Assembly: GCA_964347345.1 (NCBI GenBank)
Contig: CAYFYB010000016.1
Span: 1 to 37,147, forward strand
Direction: 5' to 3'
Source: JAJISG01 sp964347345
Lineage (GTDB): Archaea; Thermoplasmatota; Thermoplasmata; RBG-16-68-12; JAJISG01
Length of the DNA stretch: 37,147 nucleotides
The translations under genes were made by a program, and so were the position numbers. Positions 7,731-15,141 of this stretch are shown piece after piece (position 1 is the stretch's first letter; each line of letters opens with the position of its first letter). Below the pieces are notes generated by a model. It saw only the letters and a list, made by a program, of their open reading frames with translations. It made no database searches and had not been told where the DNA came from.

Positions 7731-9071
7731 TCACCCTGAGACTTCTGCGTCCGTAGCAGCTAGGGCTTTGTCCAAAGCGTTAACGCCCTGATCTAGCTGT
7801 TCCTCGGTAACGCATAGTGGCGGGGCGATGAGCAGGACGGAATGCATGCTGAGAACGTAGACTCCCTCTTTCATGGCGCTGGCAGCGACCTTGTCCACCG
7901 TTGTCACCCTGCCCTTAAGCTTGTCCTCCCTTTCGGCGAAGACCTGCTTCGTCTTCCTATCCTTGACCAGCTCGATACCCCAGAACAGGCCGAGGCCGCG
8001 GACATCGCCCACGGAGGGGTGGCGCTCCTTCAGCTCCTCCAATCTCTTCCCCAGATAAGGGCCCAGTCGGCGGGCGTTCTCCACCAGACCCCTCTCCTTG
8101 TACTCCTTAATGGCGGCCAGGGCGGCCGCGGCCCCAACGGAGTGGCCAGTGAAGGTGTGGCCGTGGTGAAAGGGCTCTTCCTCGAAGAAGTCAGCAATCT
8201 CCTTGGAGACAATGGCAGCCCCAAAGGGGATGTAGGAGCCCGTCAAACCCTTGGCCACGGTCATGATGTCAGGGACCACGTTCCAGTGGTTTACGCCGAA
8301 CCACTCTCCGGTTCTGCCAAACCCGGTCATCACCTCGTCAGCGACCAGCAGGACCCCGTTATCCTCTGTGATCTCCCGGAGCAGGGGAAGATACTCGTCC
8401 GGTGGTACGATGACGCCGTTGGAGCCCACCACTGGCTCCACCACGACCGCTGCCACCTTGTCTCTGTGCTCCATCTCTATCATGTAGCGGATGTACTCTG
8501 CGCAGGCGATGCCGCAGTCCGGATACTCGTGCATCAGGGGGCAGCGGTAGCAGTACGCGTCGGGCCCGTGCATGACTCCTATCATCCGGCCCGCGGGCTC
8601 CACCCAGTGCCTCCTTGGATCACCAGTTAAGGCGATGGAGGCGGCCGTGGAGCCGTGGTAGGAGCGGTACCTGGAGATGATCTTGTAGCCTCCCGTGTAT
8701 GCCCGGGCGATCTTGACCGCGGCCTCGTTGGCCTCAGTGCCACTAGTGGTGAAGAAGCTCCGCTCCATCCTCCCGGGGGTTATCTCCGCCAGGAGCCTAC
8801 CCAGTTCGGCCTTCTGAGGCGTCGTGAAGCCCGGCGAGATGTACTGCAGCCTCTCGATGTGCTCCTGCACCGCCTTTATGACGGCCTTGTTGCCGTGTCC
8901 GAGGTTGCTAGCGATCAATTGTGAGGAGAAGTCCAGGTATCTGTTCCCCTCAGCATCCGTGAAGTAAACGCCCTCAGCACCCACCACGGTCTTGGGTCGA
9001 TGGCCCTTCTGAGCCTTCCATGTGCCGAAAACGTGGCGGTGCTCCATCTCCCCATAGTCCTCTGAAGACAT
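7731..9071 (-). CDS. Class III PLP-dependent aminotransferase
   Basis: A 446-aa fold-type I, class III (omega) aminotransferase that moves an amino group between an amino donor and a 2-oxoacid. Visible are the N-terminal YLDFSSQLIASNLGHGN, the PLP phosphate-binding TSGTEANEAA, the DEVMTGFGRTGEWF motif with the cofactor-contacting Asp, and the Schiff-base lysine in VAKGLTGSYIPFG. The cysteine-rich AYCYRCPLM…CGIACAEY segment is shared by a subgroup annotated as taurine, beta-alanine or 4-aminobutyrate transaminases, so the donor is not certain. Start ATG 9071 has a TATA box (9101-9110) placed for a leader of about 7 nt. In this window it could supply 2-oxoacids to the ferredoxin oxidoreductases. 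It is monocistronic and convergent with the ECF operon. Confidence 0.9.
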   Translation of the reverse strand: MSSEDYGEMEHRHVFGTWKAQKGHRPKTVVGAEGVYFTDAEGNRYLDFSSQLIASNLGHGNKAVIKAVQEHIERLQYISPGFTTPQKAELGRLLAEITPGRMERSFFTTSGTEANEAAVKIARAYTGGYKIISRYRSYHGSTAASIALTGDPRRHWVEPAGRMIGVMHGPDAYCYRCPLMHEYPDCGIACAEYIRYMIEMEHRDKVAAVVVEPVVGSNGVIVPPDEYLPLLREITEDNGVLLVADEVMTGFGRTGEWFGVNHWNVVPDIMTVAKGLTGSYIPFGAAIVSKEIADFFEEEPFHHGHTFTGHSVGAAAALAAIKEYKERGLVENARRLGPYLGKRLEELKERHPSVGDVRGLGLFWGIELVKDRKTKQVFAEREDKLKGRVTTVDKVAASAMKEGVYVLSMHSVLLIAPPLCVTEEQLDQGVNALDKALAATDAEVSG

Positions 9072-9100
9072 AGGACACCAGAGATGGGAGGTTAGCCTCG

Positions 9101-9110
9101 ATATTTAAAG
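9101..9110 (-). promoter_or_regulatory. TATA box of the aminotransferase gene
   Basis: On the minus strand this reads CTTTAAATAT. Its centre is about 34 nt upstream of ATG 9071, giving a leader of roughly 7 nt. The rest of the 9072-9359 interval holds no convincing gene. Confidence 0.65.
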
Positions 9111-9359
9111 GTGGACTAAGGTAGGGGGGTCTCTCCTGGACTCTGCCAAGCGCATGGCCGCCTTCAAGGTCACGGTCCTGGATTACTTCTCCAGATGCTC
9201 CTCTGTGTCTTCCAGGCCCGGTTGGGGGGCAGCGGGATTGACTTCTGACCGCGCACAAACCTCTCCCTATCCCGCACGAAGCAGGGCATCGGGTCTGACT
9301 ACTTTCACTCATCTCCCTGCGGAATCCTAATAGTATTCACAAAGGTAGGTGAACAGGCC

Positions 9360-9800
9360 ATGGCATACGACGATCTCAAGGAGTTTGATGGACGGAAGTA
9401 TACTGGAATGTCCGTCGGGGGGCAACACTCGTGGATCTATCCCAACGGGATATGGAGGGAGCGAAAGCTGGCTCCCGACCGATGGGAATTCACATTCTCC
9501 TCAGTAAAGGAGAGAGAAGAGAGCGCGCCCGTTGGGTCTGGTGCGCCACCAAGGACACAGTTCCACTGGTACATACTGGCGCACCAGAAGGTCAGAAAGA
9601 TCGACAAAGATAGCTACAGCACATTCATGAGGGGGCTGAAGTACAAGCTGGCCCACAAGAGACCGCAGTGGCACAGATGGAGCAACCAATACCCGGAGCA
9701 AATGTCGGAGAGAGATAGAATAATATCTATCTTGGAAGAGGAATTGACCCGGCTCAAGGATGATATCCGCACGGAGAAGGTCTCCCTGGAGGGATTCTAG
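9360..9800 (+). CDS. Hypothetical protein with C-terminal helix
   Basis: A 146-aa soluble protein that I do not recognise. The first two thirds are rich in Trp, Tyr and charged residues (for example HSWIYPNGIWRERK, DRWEFTF, FHWYILAHQKVRKI), suggesting a compact beta-rich or alpha/beta domain that might bind a ligand or nucleic acid. The C-terminal stretch from about residue 115 (SERDRIISILEEELTRLKDD) should form an amphipathic helix or short coiled coil. There is no signal peptide, membrane segment or cysteine cluster. ATG 9360 is supported by a TATA-like box at 9326-9335 and a GGTAGGTGA at 9344-9352. Codon use matches the neighbours, so it looks like a real resident gene. It stands alone between the aminotransferase and the thiolase pair. 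Confidence 0.7.
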   Translation: MAYDDLKEFDGRKYTGMSVGGQHSWIYPNGIWRERKLAPDRWEFTFSSVKEREESAPVGSGAPPRTQFHWYILAHQKVRKIDKDSYSTFMRGLKYKLAHKRPQWHRWSNQYPEQMSERDRIISILEEELTRLKDDIRTEKVSLEGF

Positions 9801-9857
9801 GCAGCAGAATGCCTGGATATGTGGATGTCACTGTTCTTGGGCCAATCGGCAAAGGCA

Positions 9858-10199
9858 TCACGGCTTCGAGGGTCTCTGGCCATGAGCATGGTGGAACGTG
9901 AAGCCCTCGTACTCCCTCCCATCCAGACGTCTCACAGTTGCCCACTCAGCCGTGACCTTGGAGCCAACCTCCATGGATTCCGTCAACTGACCCAGGGCCC
10001 TCACTCCACCTTCGAACTCCACTATGCCTATTCTCAAGGGCGATGGCACTCCGGGCGGAGGAACGTGGATGACGGTGTAGGTCAGGAGGGTACCCTCCGA
10101 GACATCCACTTCCTCCAACTCCCTGGATCTGCATTCGCCGCAGACGTAGTGGGCTGGGTACGCGAGCCTTCCGCATTCCTTGCACCTGTATACCTTCAT
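9858..10199 (-). CDS. DUF35 OB-fold / zinc-ribbon partner of thiolase
   Basis: A 113-aa acyl-CoA-associated OB-fold protein of the DUF35 family. The N-terminal zinc ribbon has four cysteines, Cys6/Cys9 (YRCKECG) and Cys20/Cys23 (VCGEC), followed by an OB-fold barrel with the typical GTLLTYTVIHVPPPG and LRIGIVEFEGG strands. Such proteins bridge archaeal thiolase and HMG-CoA synthase and help channel acyl-CoA intermediates. The start is ATG 10199, which overlaps the thiolase TAA by one base (TAATG), so the pair is translationally coupled. A longer upstream extension in the same frame lies inside the thiolase gene and is low-complexity, hence rejected. No HMG-CoA synthase is next to it here, so the product of the pair may be something other than HMG-CoA. 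Confidence 0.85.
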   Translation of the reverse strand: MKVYRCKECGRLAYPAHYVCGECRSRELEEVDVSEGTLLTYTVIHVPPPGVPSPLRIGIVEFEGGVRALGQLTESMEVGSKVTAEWATVRRLDGREYEGFTFHHAHGQRPSKP

Positions 10200-11350
10200 T
10201 ACATCGCTCCCAAGATGGCGACGGTGACGTTGTTCCCGAAACCTGCGACGTTGCACGTGAGGCCGACAGAGGCATTCACCTGCCTGTCTCCTGCTCTGCC
10301 CTGAAGCTGGGCCGTGACCTCGGCCACCTGGGCTACCCCCGTTGCTCCTATGGGATGGCCCTTCGCCTTTAGCCCTCCACTGGTGTTCACGGGCTTGGAG
10401 CCCTTCAGGCTCGTGATGCCCTTCATGGCGGCCTTCCAACCCTGACCTCTTGGAAAGAATCCGAGCTCCTCCGTCTGGACTATCTCGAGGATGGTAGCCA
10501 TGTCATGCACCTCCGCCACATCCACCTCCTCCGGCCCAAGGCCCGCCATCCGGTATGCCTTCTGCGACGCCACTCCTACCGCCTTCATGGCCGTGAGATC
10601 CTCCCTCTCGTGGATCACGTGGGTATCCGTGGCACCGGCCACTCCTCGGACTAGGACGGGTTGGTCGGAATAGCTCTTGGCCTGGTCCATGCTGCACAGG
10701 ATTACGGCCGCAGCTCCGTCGGTGATGGGGCAGAAGTCGTAGAGGCGAAGGGGATCGGCAATCATTGGGGAGGCCAGCACCTCCTCCAGTGTCACCTCCT
10801 TCTGGAACTGAGCAAAAGGATTCCTCGCTCCGTTGTAGTGGTTCTTGACTGCGACGTGAGCAAGGGCCTCCCTGGGAACCCCATATCTCGACAGGTAGGC
10901 CCTCGCCATCAAGCCCGCATAGCCAGGAAGGCTTATGCCCTGGGCATACTCGACGGGATGGGTCAGGCTCGCAATGATGTCAGTGGACCGCTGCCGGTCA
11001 ACCGAGCTCATCAGCTCTCCGCCCGTCACCAGAACGAGGTCGTACAGTCTCGAGGCTACACCGGCCCAGCCCCAAAGGAAGGCGGCTCCTCCGCTGCCAC
11101 TGGTGTTTTCCACCTTAGAGGCGAACGCAGGCTCCAGAGCGAGTTCGGATACGAGGGCGTTGTGGATTCCGCTCTTTCCCTCGAACTCCCCGCTGCTCAT
11201 GTTGCCAACCAATACGGCATCCACCTCGTCAGGGTCGACGGAGGCGTCTTGGAGAGCCCTATGACCCGCTTCTGCAAGGAGATTGACCACGGACCCCTCG
11301 TGTCTACCAAACTTGGTCAGTCCTAGGGCGACGACGGCCACGTCTCGCAT
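10199..11350 (-). CDS. Thiolase-family protein with Ser at the nucleophile position
   Basis: A 383-aa thiolase of the archaeal/SCP2-like branch. The general-base histidine is present in the GLKAKGHPIGATG motif (His333), the HDMAT motif (His283) replaces the HDCFT/NEAF box, and the C-terminal GLTCNVAGFGNN loop carries Cys367. The striking point is residue 84. Where thiolases have the acyl-accepting cysteine in VENACASG, this protein reads VENTSGSGGAA, with an AGT serine codon at 11099-11101. A serine there should cripple normal thiolysis, so the enzyme could be a decarboxylating or CoA-binding relative, or a non-catalytic partner of the DUF35 protein. ATG 11350 has a TATA box (11372-11381) spaced for a leaderless mRNA. 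The family is certain; the reaction is not. Confidence 0.85.
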   Translation of the reverse strand: MRDVAVVALGLTKFGRHEGSVVNLLAEAGHRALQDASVDPDEVDAVLVGNMSSGEFEGKSGIHNALVSELALEPAFASKVENTSGSGGAAFLWGWAGVASRLYDLVLVTGGELMSSVDRQRSTDIIASLTHPVEYAQGISLPGYAGLMARAYLSRYGVPREALAHVAVKNHYNGARNPFAQFQKEVTLEEVLASPMIADPLRLYDFCPITDGAAAVILCSMDQAKSYSDQPVLVRGVAGATDTHVIHEREDLTAMKAVGVASQKAYRMAGLGPEEVDVAEVHDMATILEIVQTEELGFFPRGQGWKAAMKGITSLKGSKPVNTSGGLKAKGHPIGATGVAQVAEVTAQLQGRAGDRQVNASVGLTCNVAGFGNNVTVAILGAM

Positions 11351-11371
11351 GTCAGACGGTAAGGTGGAGAG

Positions 11372-11381
11372 GTATTAACAT
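11372..11381 (-). promoter_or_regulatory. TATA box of the thiolase-DUF35 operon
   Basis: Minus-strand TGTTAATACC, centred about 27 nt upstream of ATG 11350, implying a leaderless transcript for the thiolase and SD- or coupling-dependent translation of the DUF35 gene behind it. Confidence 0.6.
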
Positions 11382-11404
11382 TTCTTGAGGAGGCCATGCG
11401 GACG

Positions 11405-12274
11405 TCAAGCCTTGACCTTTCCAAGGGCGTACTCCACCATCGACTCAGCCGCGTCTACTCCCGTGGCCTCCAGTAGGCCTCTGAACCCTGGACTGGCGTT
11501 CACCTCAAGGACATAGGCCTCCTCGTTCCAGAAGACCATGTCCACCCCCGCGATCTCCAGGCCTGTCGCCCTCGCCGCCTTCAGGGCGACCTTCGTGGTG
11601 GCTTCGTCCAGCGTGTGGACCACGGGCTTGGCCCCGAGGTGTATGTTGGTCCTCCACTCATGCAGCGCGGCAATCCTCTTCATGCTTCCCACAACCTCTT
11701 CGCCTACGACCAAGGCCCGGATATCCACACCTGGGTGTGGGATAAACTCCTGGACGCACACATTCTGGCCCAGGATGTCCATAGTGTCAATGATGGAGGC
11801 AGCCTCTGAGAGGTCCTTCACCCTCAGGACTCCCATGCCCTGGCTTCCTGAGAGGAGCTTGAGGACCGCGGGCGAAGGAAAGAGCCTGATGGCCTCCTCC
11901 GCCTCCACCCTCGAGGCCAACAGGATGGTCCGGGGGACCCTGACCCCGGCCCTCTGGAGCGCCTGAAGGGCCAGAAACTTGTTCCTTGAGGTGAGAAGGG
12001 CTTGAGAGGTCATGGTCGACGGTATTTCCATGGCCTCAAGATGTCTGAGAATGGCGATGCCGAGGTCGGTGAGGGAGCGTCCGATCCTGGGGATTAGCAC
12101 GTCGATGTCGTGGAGGGAGCCGCCTTTGAAGGTGGCATCGAAGCCCTGGCCCAAGAAGAGCCTGACCTGCTCAGTATTCAAGTAAAGGGCCTCGTGCCCA
12201 GCGCTGCCTATGGCTCTGAGAATCCGCTTTGTGGACCAATACCTCTCGCTACGGGATATTACGCCAACTTTCAT
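11405..12274 (-). CDS. RimK-like ATP-grasp ligase (glutamate ligase family)
   Basis: ATP-grasp carboxylate-amine ligase of the RimK family, 289 aa, full length. The N-terminal domain ends near SRNKFLALQAL. The ATP-grasp core shows VLKLLSGSQGMGV (nucleotide lysine and glycine loop), VQEFIPHPGVDIRALVVG, EWRTNIHLG, AGVDMVFWN and the metal-binding EVNASPGF. Relatives add glutamate to ribosomal protein S6 (RimK), to coenzyme F420 (CofF) or to tetrahydromethanopterin (MptN). The divergent neighbour is a retropepsin-like protein of the type paired with RimK, favouring protein or peptide glutamylation. The cofC/cofE genes about 10 kb away keep an F420 role open. ATG 12274 has a good GGGAGGA site 5 nt upstream. 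Confidence 0.85.
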   Translation of the reverse strand: MKVGVISRSERYWSTKRILRAIGSAGHEALYLNTEQVRLFLGQGFDATFKGGSLHDIDVLIPRIGRSLTDLGIAILRHLEAMEIPSTMTSQALLTSRNKFLALQALQRAGVRVPRTILLASRVEAEEAIRLFPSPAVLKLLSGSQGMGVLRVKDLSEAASIIDTMDILGQNVCVQEFIPHPGVDIRALVVGEEVVGSMKRIAALHEWRTNIHLGAKPVVHTLDEATTKVALKAARATGLEIAGVDMVFWNEEAYVLEVNASPGFRGLLEATGVDAAESMVEYALGKVKA

Positions 12275-12502
12275 ACGTTCCTCCCATGACAGGGACGTGC
12301 ATCATGCATGGCAGGGAGAAAAACGTATCGAGAGGCACGAAGCTTCGTCGGCCCTGGGTCATCGGATAGGCTACGCCGGACGACGCAATTCCCAGAATGA
12401 TGATTACCCAGTCAGGAGTGGCCAACGATAACAGGAGGGAAACCGCTAAATGGGAATCGTATTATCAATCTTCGAAAGGGTCGGTCAAGGGATGGTGTCA
12501 CG

Positions 12503-12880
12503 TTGAAACCTACGGACAAGACCGTGATTGGCGGTGTATGCTCGGTGGTCCTTTCAGGGGAGCGAGGCACCGCGGCAGTGCTGGCCAAGGTCGACACTGG
12601 GGCCAGCAGGACCAGCGTCGATACAGAGCTGGCGGCCAAGGTGGGCTTGGGGCCTGTGACTGACATCGTCAAGGTTAGGGCTGCAGCCAGTGCCCAACCA
12701 GAAACCAGACCTCTCGTCCTGGCGAAGCTACGTCTCGGGGATCAGGAGTTCGAGCTTCCCGTCAGCATCACAGATAGGACCGACATGAAGTACCCCGTCA
12801 TCATAGGGATGGACATACTCGAGATGGGGAACTTCCTCATAGATGTCTCGAAGGTGAATGAGGAAAGGCAAGCAGTGTGA
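12503..12880 (+). CDS. Retropepsin-like aspartic protease, RimK-associated
   Basis: A 125-aa single-domain protein with the aspartic-protease motif VDTGASRTSVD near residue 30 and, near the C-terminus, the hydrophobic-Gly pair VIIGMDIL that completes a retropepsin half-site. This matches the RimK-associated family long labelled ATP-dependent zinc protease, which includes RimB of Pseudomonas. There is no zinc-binding HExxH, so the aspartate is the likely nucleophile activator, and activity would need a homodimer. It starts at TTG 12503 after GGATGGTG (12491-12498) and is divergent from the RimK-like gene, 228 nt apart. The simplest reading is that the pair adds and removes glutamate residues on a shared substrate. 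The substrate is unknown. Confidence 0.82.
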   Translation: MKPTDKTVIGGVCSVVLSGERGTAAVLAKVDTGASRTSVDTELAAKVGLGPVTDIVKVRAAASAQPETRPLVLAKLRLGDQEFELPVSITDRTDMKYPVIIGMDILEMGNFLIDVSKVNEERQAV

Positions 12881-12913
12881 GCAGACGAGTCAGTTGCCGT
12901 ACTGTGCGACTCC

Positions 12914-12973
12914 CTGAACACCGACGGAATCATCAGACGTGTGGCTCTTTTTGTATCATATCGTCGTGTTCAG
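12914..12973. repeat. 12-bp imperfect inverted repeat downstream of the protease gene
   Basis: CTGAACACCGACG (12914-12926) pairs with CGTCGTGTTCAG (12962-12973) through 12 base pairs with one bulged C. The 35-nt loop includes a TTTTT run (12948-12952). It may be the 3' end/terminator of the protease transcript or part of a small RNA. The rest of 12881-13169 holds a T/C-rich stretch and the lsm promoter but no gene. Confidence 0.5.
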
Positions 12974-13041
12974 CATTTGGTGATTGCCCGAGTTCACTGG
13001 CGCACAGGTATTCCTGTTCTGCCTAAGTCGTGATAGTCAGC

Positions 13042-13060
13042 TCCCCTTTTCCCCTTTTTC
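13042..13060 (+). terminator. T-rich candidate terminator
   Basis: TTTT (13047-13050) and TTTTT (13055-13059) runs in a pyrimidine tract about 160 nt past the protease stop and 70 nt ahead of the lsm promoter. Archaeal RNA polymerase ends transcription at such T-tracts, though the C interruption weakens the case. Confidence 0.4.
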
Positions 13061-13130
13061 CTATCCATGATTCGACGATCAGAGGAACGAGTTCTGAATG
13101 GTATTGAGCTGCTTCACTTTGAGTGAAATA

Positions 13131-13140
13131 CATTTAAGTA
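13131..13140 (+). promoter_or_regulatory. TATA box of the lsm-rpl37e-purF operon
   Basis: CATTTAAGTA, centred about 34 nt upstream of ATG 13170, predicting a leader of about 7 nt. It lies downstream of the in-frame ATG at 13098, so that upstream start cannot be used from this promoter. Confidence 0.7.
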
Positions 13141-13169
13141 CGCTCCACCCCTTGTCAAGTCGTAATCCC

Positions 13170-13385
13170 ATGATCAAGCCACTCCAGAGGCTCAATCAGA
13201 GCATCAACAGCTCCGTGATTGTGGAGCTGAGGGGCGGAAGGGAGTTCCGTGGGGTCCTCGACGGCTTCGACCCCCACATGAACCTAGTCCTCCGGAACGC
13301 CGAGGAACTGGTCAACAGGGAAAGTGTAAGGAAGGTCGAGCTGGCCGTTGTCCGCGGGGACAACGTGGTGTACATCTCCCCCTGA
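13170..13385 (+). CDS. Sm-like (LSm) RNA-binding protein
   Basis: A 71-aa archaeal Sm protein that should form a heptameric ring binding U-rich RNA. The Sm1 motif runs through SVIVELRGGREFRGVLDGFDPHMNLVL, with the conserved Gly, Asp, Asn positions, and Sm2 is VVRGDNVVYISP, containing the RGDN of archaeal SmAP1. The start is ATG 13170, which gives the family-standard N-terminus (MIKPLQRL) and fits the TATA box at 13131-13140; an in-frame ATG at 13098 lies upstream of that box. The stop is followed 8 nt later by rpl37e, with GAGGTG at 13384-13389 serving as its ribosome-binding site. The lsm–rpl37e pairing is common across archaea and reflects an RNA-handling operon. Confidence 0.95.
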   Translation: MIKPLQRLNQSINSSVIVELRGGREFRGVLDGFDPHMNLVLRNAEELVNRESVRKVELAVVRGDNVVYISP

Positions 13386-13393
13386 GGTGAAGC

Positions 13394-13561
13394 ATGTCCA
13401 AGGGAACCCCCTCCATGGGAAAGAGATCCAAAGGCAAGAGCCACATCGTTTGTCGTCGCTGCGGTCGCCACTCCTTCAGCATCTCCAAGGGCAGCTGCTC
13501 TTCCTGCGGATATGGCGCCTCCGCCAAGCAGAGAAACTATAACTGGGCCAAGGAGCGCTAA
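13394..13561 (+). CDS. rpl37e: Large-subunit ribosomal protein L37e (eL37)
   Basis: A 55-aa zinc-ribbon ribosomal protein present in archaea and eukaryotes. The N-terminus KGTPSMGKRSKGKSHIVC is typical, the zinc site is CRRCG plus CSSCGYG (two CxxC pairs), and the basic tail ends in NYNWAKER. It binds 23S rRNA near the exit side of the large subunit. ATG 13394 follows GAGGTG with good spacing. The stop TAA at 13559-13561 is separated from the purF ATG by a single base, so the three genes are cotranscribed and probably coupled. The serine-rich loop before the second cysteine pair is normal. Confidence 0.95.
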   Translation: MSKGTPSMGKRSKGKSHIVCRRCGRHSFSISKGSCSSCGYGASAKQRNYNWAKER

Positions 13562-13562
13562 C

Positions 13563-15038
13563 ATGTCGGAGGCCCCGGACGAGCATCCCAACTGCAACTG
13601 CGGGATCATAGGGGCCATCTCGGAGGATGGTGATGTCGTCCCGGACCTATTCTACGGTCTCCGAGTCCTTCAGCACCGGGGCCAGGAGTCGGCAGGCATC
13701 GCTGTCTTTCAGGGGCAGATCAACTGCAAGAAGGCCATGGGCCTCGTCCCAGAGGTCCTCTCCTCCGAGGACCTGAGCCATATGTCCAGCTCCGTTGGCA
13801 TCGGTCACGTCCGCTACTCCACCCAGGGCGCCTCCGCCCTGGAAAACGCCCAGCCCATCGTCGCCAGCTCCATAGGGGGCGACATCGCCCTGGCCCACAA
13901 CGGCGAGGTCGTAAACGCCCCCGAGCTCAGAAATGAGCTTCAGAGGAAGAGGTGGGCCTTCATCACGGGCACCGACTCAGAGGTCATCGTTCGCCTGCTG
14001 GCAAATGAGATCATCAGGACCAAGGACGTAAACCAGGCCCTCAGGGAGTTCACCAGCAGGCTCGTCGGGTCCTACTCCCTGGTCCTCCTCGTGGGTGACA
14101 GGCTCTTCGCCATCCGGGATCCCCTGGCCATCAGGCCCCTCTGCTATGGCCGTAAGGATGGCGTGCACATCGTCGCCAGCGAGAGCGTCGTCTTCGACAC
14201 CCTGGGAGCCAAGTTCGTTCGGGACCTGAAGCCGGGGGAGATCCTAGAGCTGACGCCCAAGGGCCCAAGCTCCACCAGGCTGCCCCATCCGAACAACACC
14301 GCCCACTGCATGTTCGAGTGGGTCTACTTCTCCCGACCCGACAGCGTCCTCGACGGCCGTCTGGTGTATGACGTCCGAGTGAGGATTGGGCAGGAGCTGG
14401 CGCAGGAGCATCCCATCGAAGCGGACATGGTGGTCCCCATACCAGACTCGGGCAGGGCCCACGCCTTTGGCTTCGCCGAGGCCTCGAAGATGCCTCTGGT
14501 GGAGGGCCTCATCAAGAACCGCTACATAGAGAGGACCTTCATCATACCCAATCAGGTGGAGCGGGACCTGGGGGTGCACCTCAAGCTCAACGCAGTGCGG
14601 ACCCTGCTGCAGGGAAAGCGGGTGGTCCTCATCGATGATAGCATCATCAGAGGGACCACCATGAAGAAGATCGTGAGGCTGGTGAGGGAAGCAGGCGCTA
14701 GAGAGGTGCACGTGCGCATCGGCTGCCCTCCAGTCCGGTCGCCCTGCTACCTGGGCATAGACATGAAGACCAGGGACCAGTTCGTCGCTAACGGGCGTAG
14801 TGTGGAAGAGATTCGAAAGTATCTGGGGGCGACCACCCTGGGATACGTGAGCATCGAAGGCCTGGTGAGGGCCATTGGCATGTCAGGGGCGGACCTCTGC
14901 CTGGGCTGCCTCACGGCGGAGTACCCCGTTCAGGTGCCGGGAGAGAGGATAAGACCCCAGAGAAGGCTGGATCTTTTCCTGGAGAGGCCGGTTTCAGGCG
15001 CGGAGGTTGAGGCTCCCCAGGAGATTCGAAGAAGTTAG
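13563..15038 (+). CDS. purF: Amidophosphoribosyltransferase
   Basis: First committed enzyme of purine synthesis: it makes 5-phosphoribosylamine from PRPP and glutamine. The N-terminal Ntn glutaminase domain has the catalytic cysteine in CGIIGAI at Cys13, preceded by a 12-residue propeptide to be removed. GHVRYSTQG, HNGEVVN and TGTDSEVI are further glutaminase motifs. The C-terminal phosphoribosyltransferase domain carries the PRPP loop VVLIDDSIIRGTT. Cysteines in GCPPVRSPC and LCLGCLTAEYP fit the 4Fe-4S ligands of the Bacillus-type enzyme. The start is ATG 13563, one base after the rpl37e stop, with AGGAG 13550-13554; a longer in-frame extension upstream overlaps rpl37e and would bury the propeptide. 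Length 491 aa is normal. Confidence 0.95.
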   Translation: MSEAPDEHPNCNCGIIGAISEDGDVVPDLFYGLRVLQHRGQESAGIAVFQGQINCKKAMGLVPEVLSSEDLSHMSSSVGIGHVRYSTQGASALENAQPIVASSIGGDIALAHNGEVVNAPELRNELQRKRWAFITGTDSEVIVRLLANEIIRTKDVNQALREFTSRLVGSYSLVLLVGDRLFAIRDPLAIRPLCYGRKDGVHIVASESVVFDTLGAKFVRDLKPGEILELTPKGPSSTRLPHPNNTAHCMFEWVYFSRPDSVLDGRLVYDVRVRIGQELAQEHPIEADMVVPIPDSGRAHAFGFAEASKMPLVEGLIKNRYIERTFIIPNQVERDLGVHLKLNAVRTLLQGKRVVLIDDSIIRGTTMKKIVRLVREAGAREVHVRIGCPPVRSPCYLGIDMKTRDQFVANGRSVEEIRKYLGATTLGYVSIEGLVRAIGMSGADLCLGCLTAEYPVQVPGERIRPQRRLDLFLERPVSGAEVEAPQEIRRS

Positions 15039-15141
15039 ACTCAGCATGCATGGTGTCGGGACTTCAGAGCGTCTTCGGAGTAGGTGCGTCCATCCCCAGC
15101 CCCGCAGAAACCTTATTTGTCTTTTCGACGGTAGCGTCCCC

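Noticed and set aside
9154..9330. Short plus-strand open frame of 58 codons in the gap before 9360
   Set aside because: No ribosome-binding site or TATA box at a suitable distance, low-complexity composition and no recognisable motif.
10200..10439. Upstream extension of the DUF35 reading frame
   Set aside because: It lies within the thiolase gene, is rich in Gly/Arg/His and lacks family similarity; ATG 10199 starts exactly at the zinc ribbon.
11405..12274. Naming the ATP-grasp gene cofF
   Set aside because: F420 genes are near, but the retropepsin neighbour favours a RimK-type role; the family alone cannot decide.
13098..13169. Upstream ATG as start of the LSm protein
   Set aside because: It lies before the TATA box at 13131-13140 and adds residues unlike any Sm protein; ATG 13170 gives the usual N-terminus.
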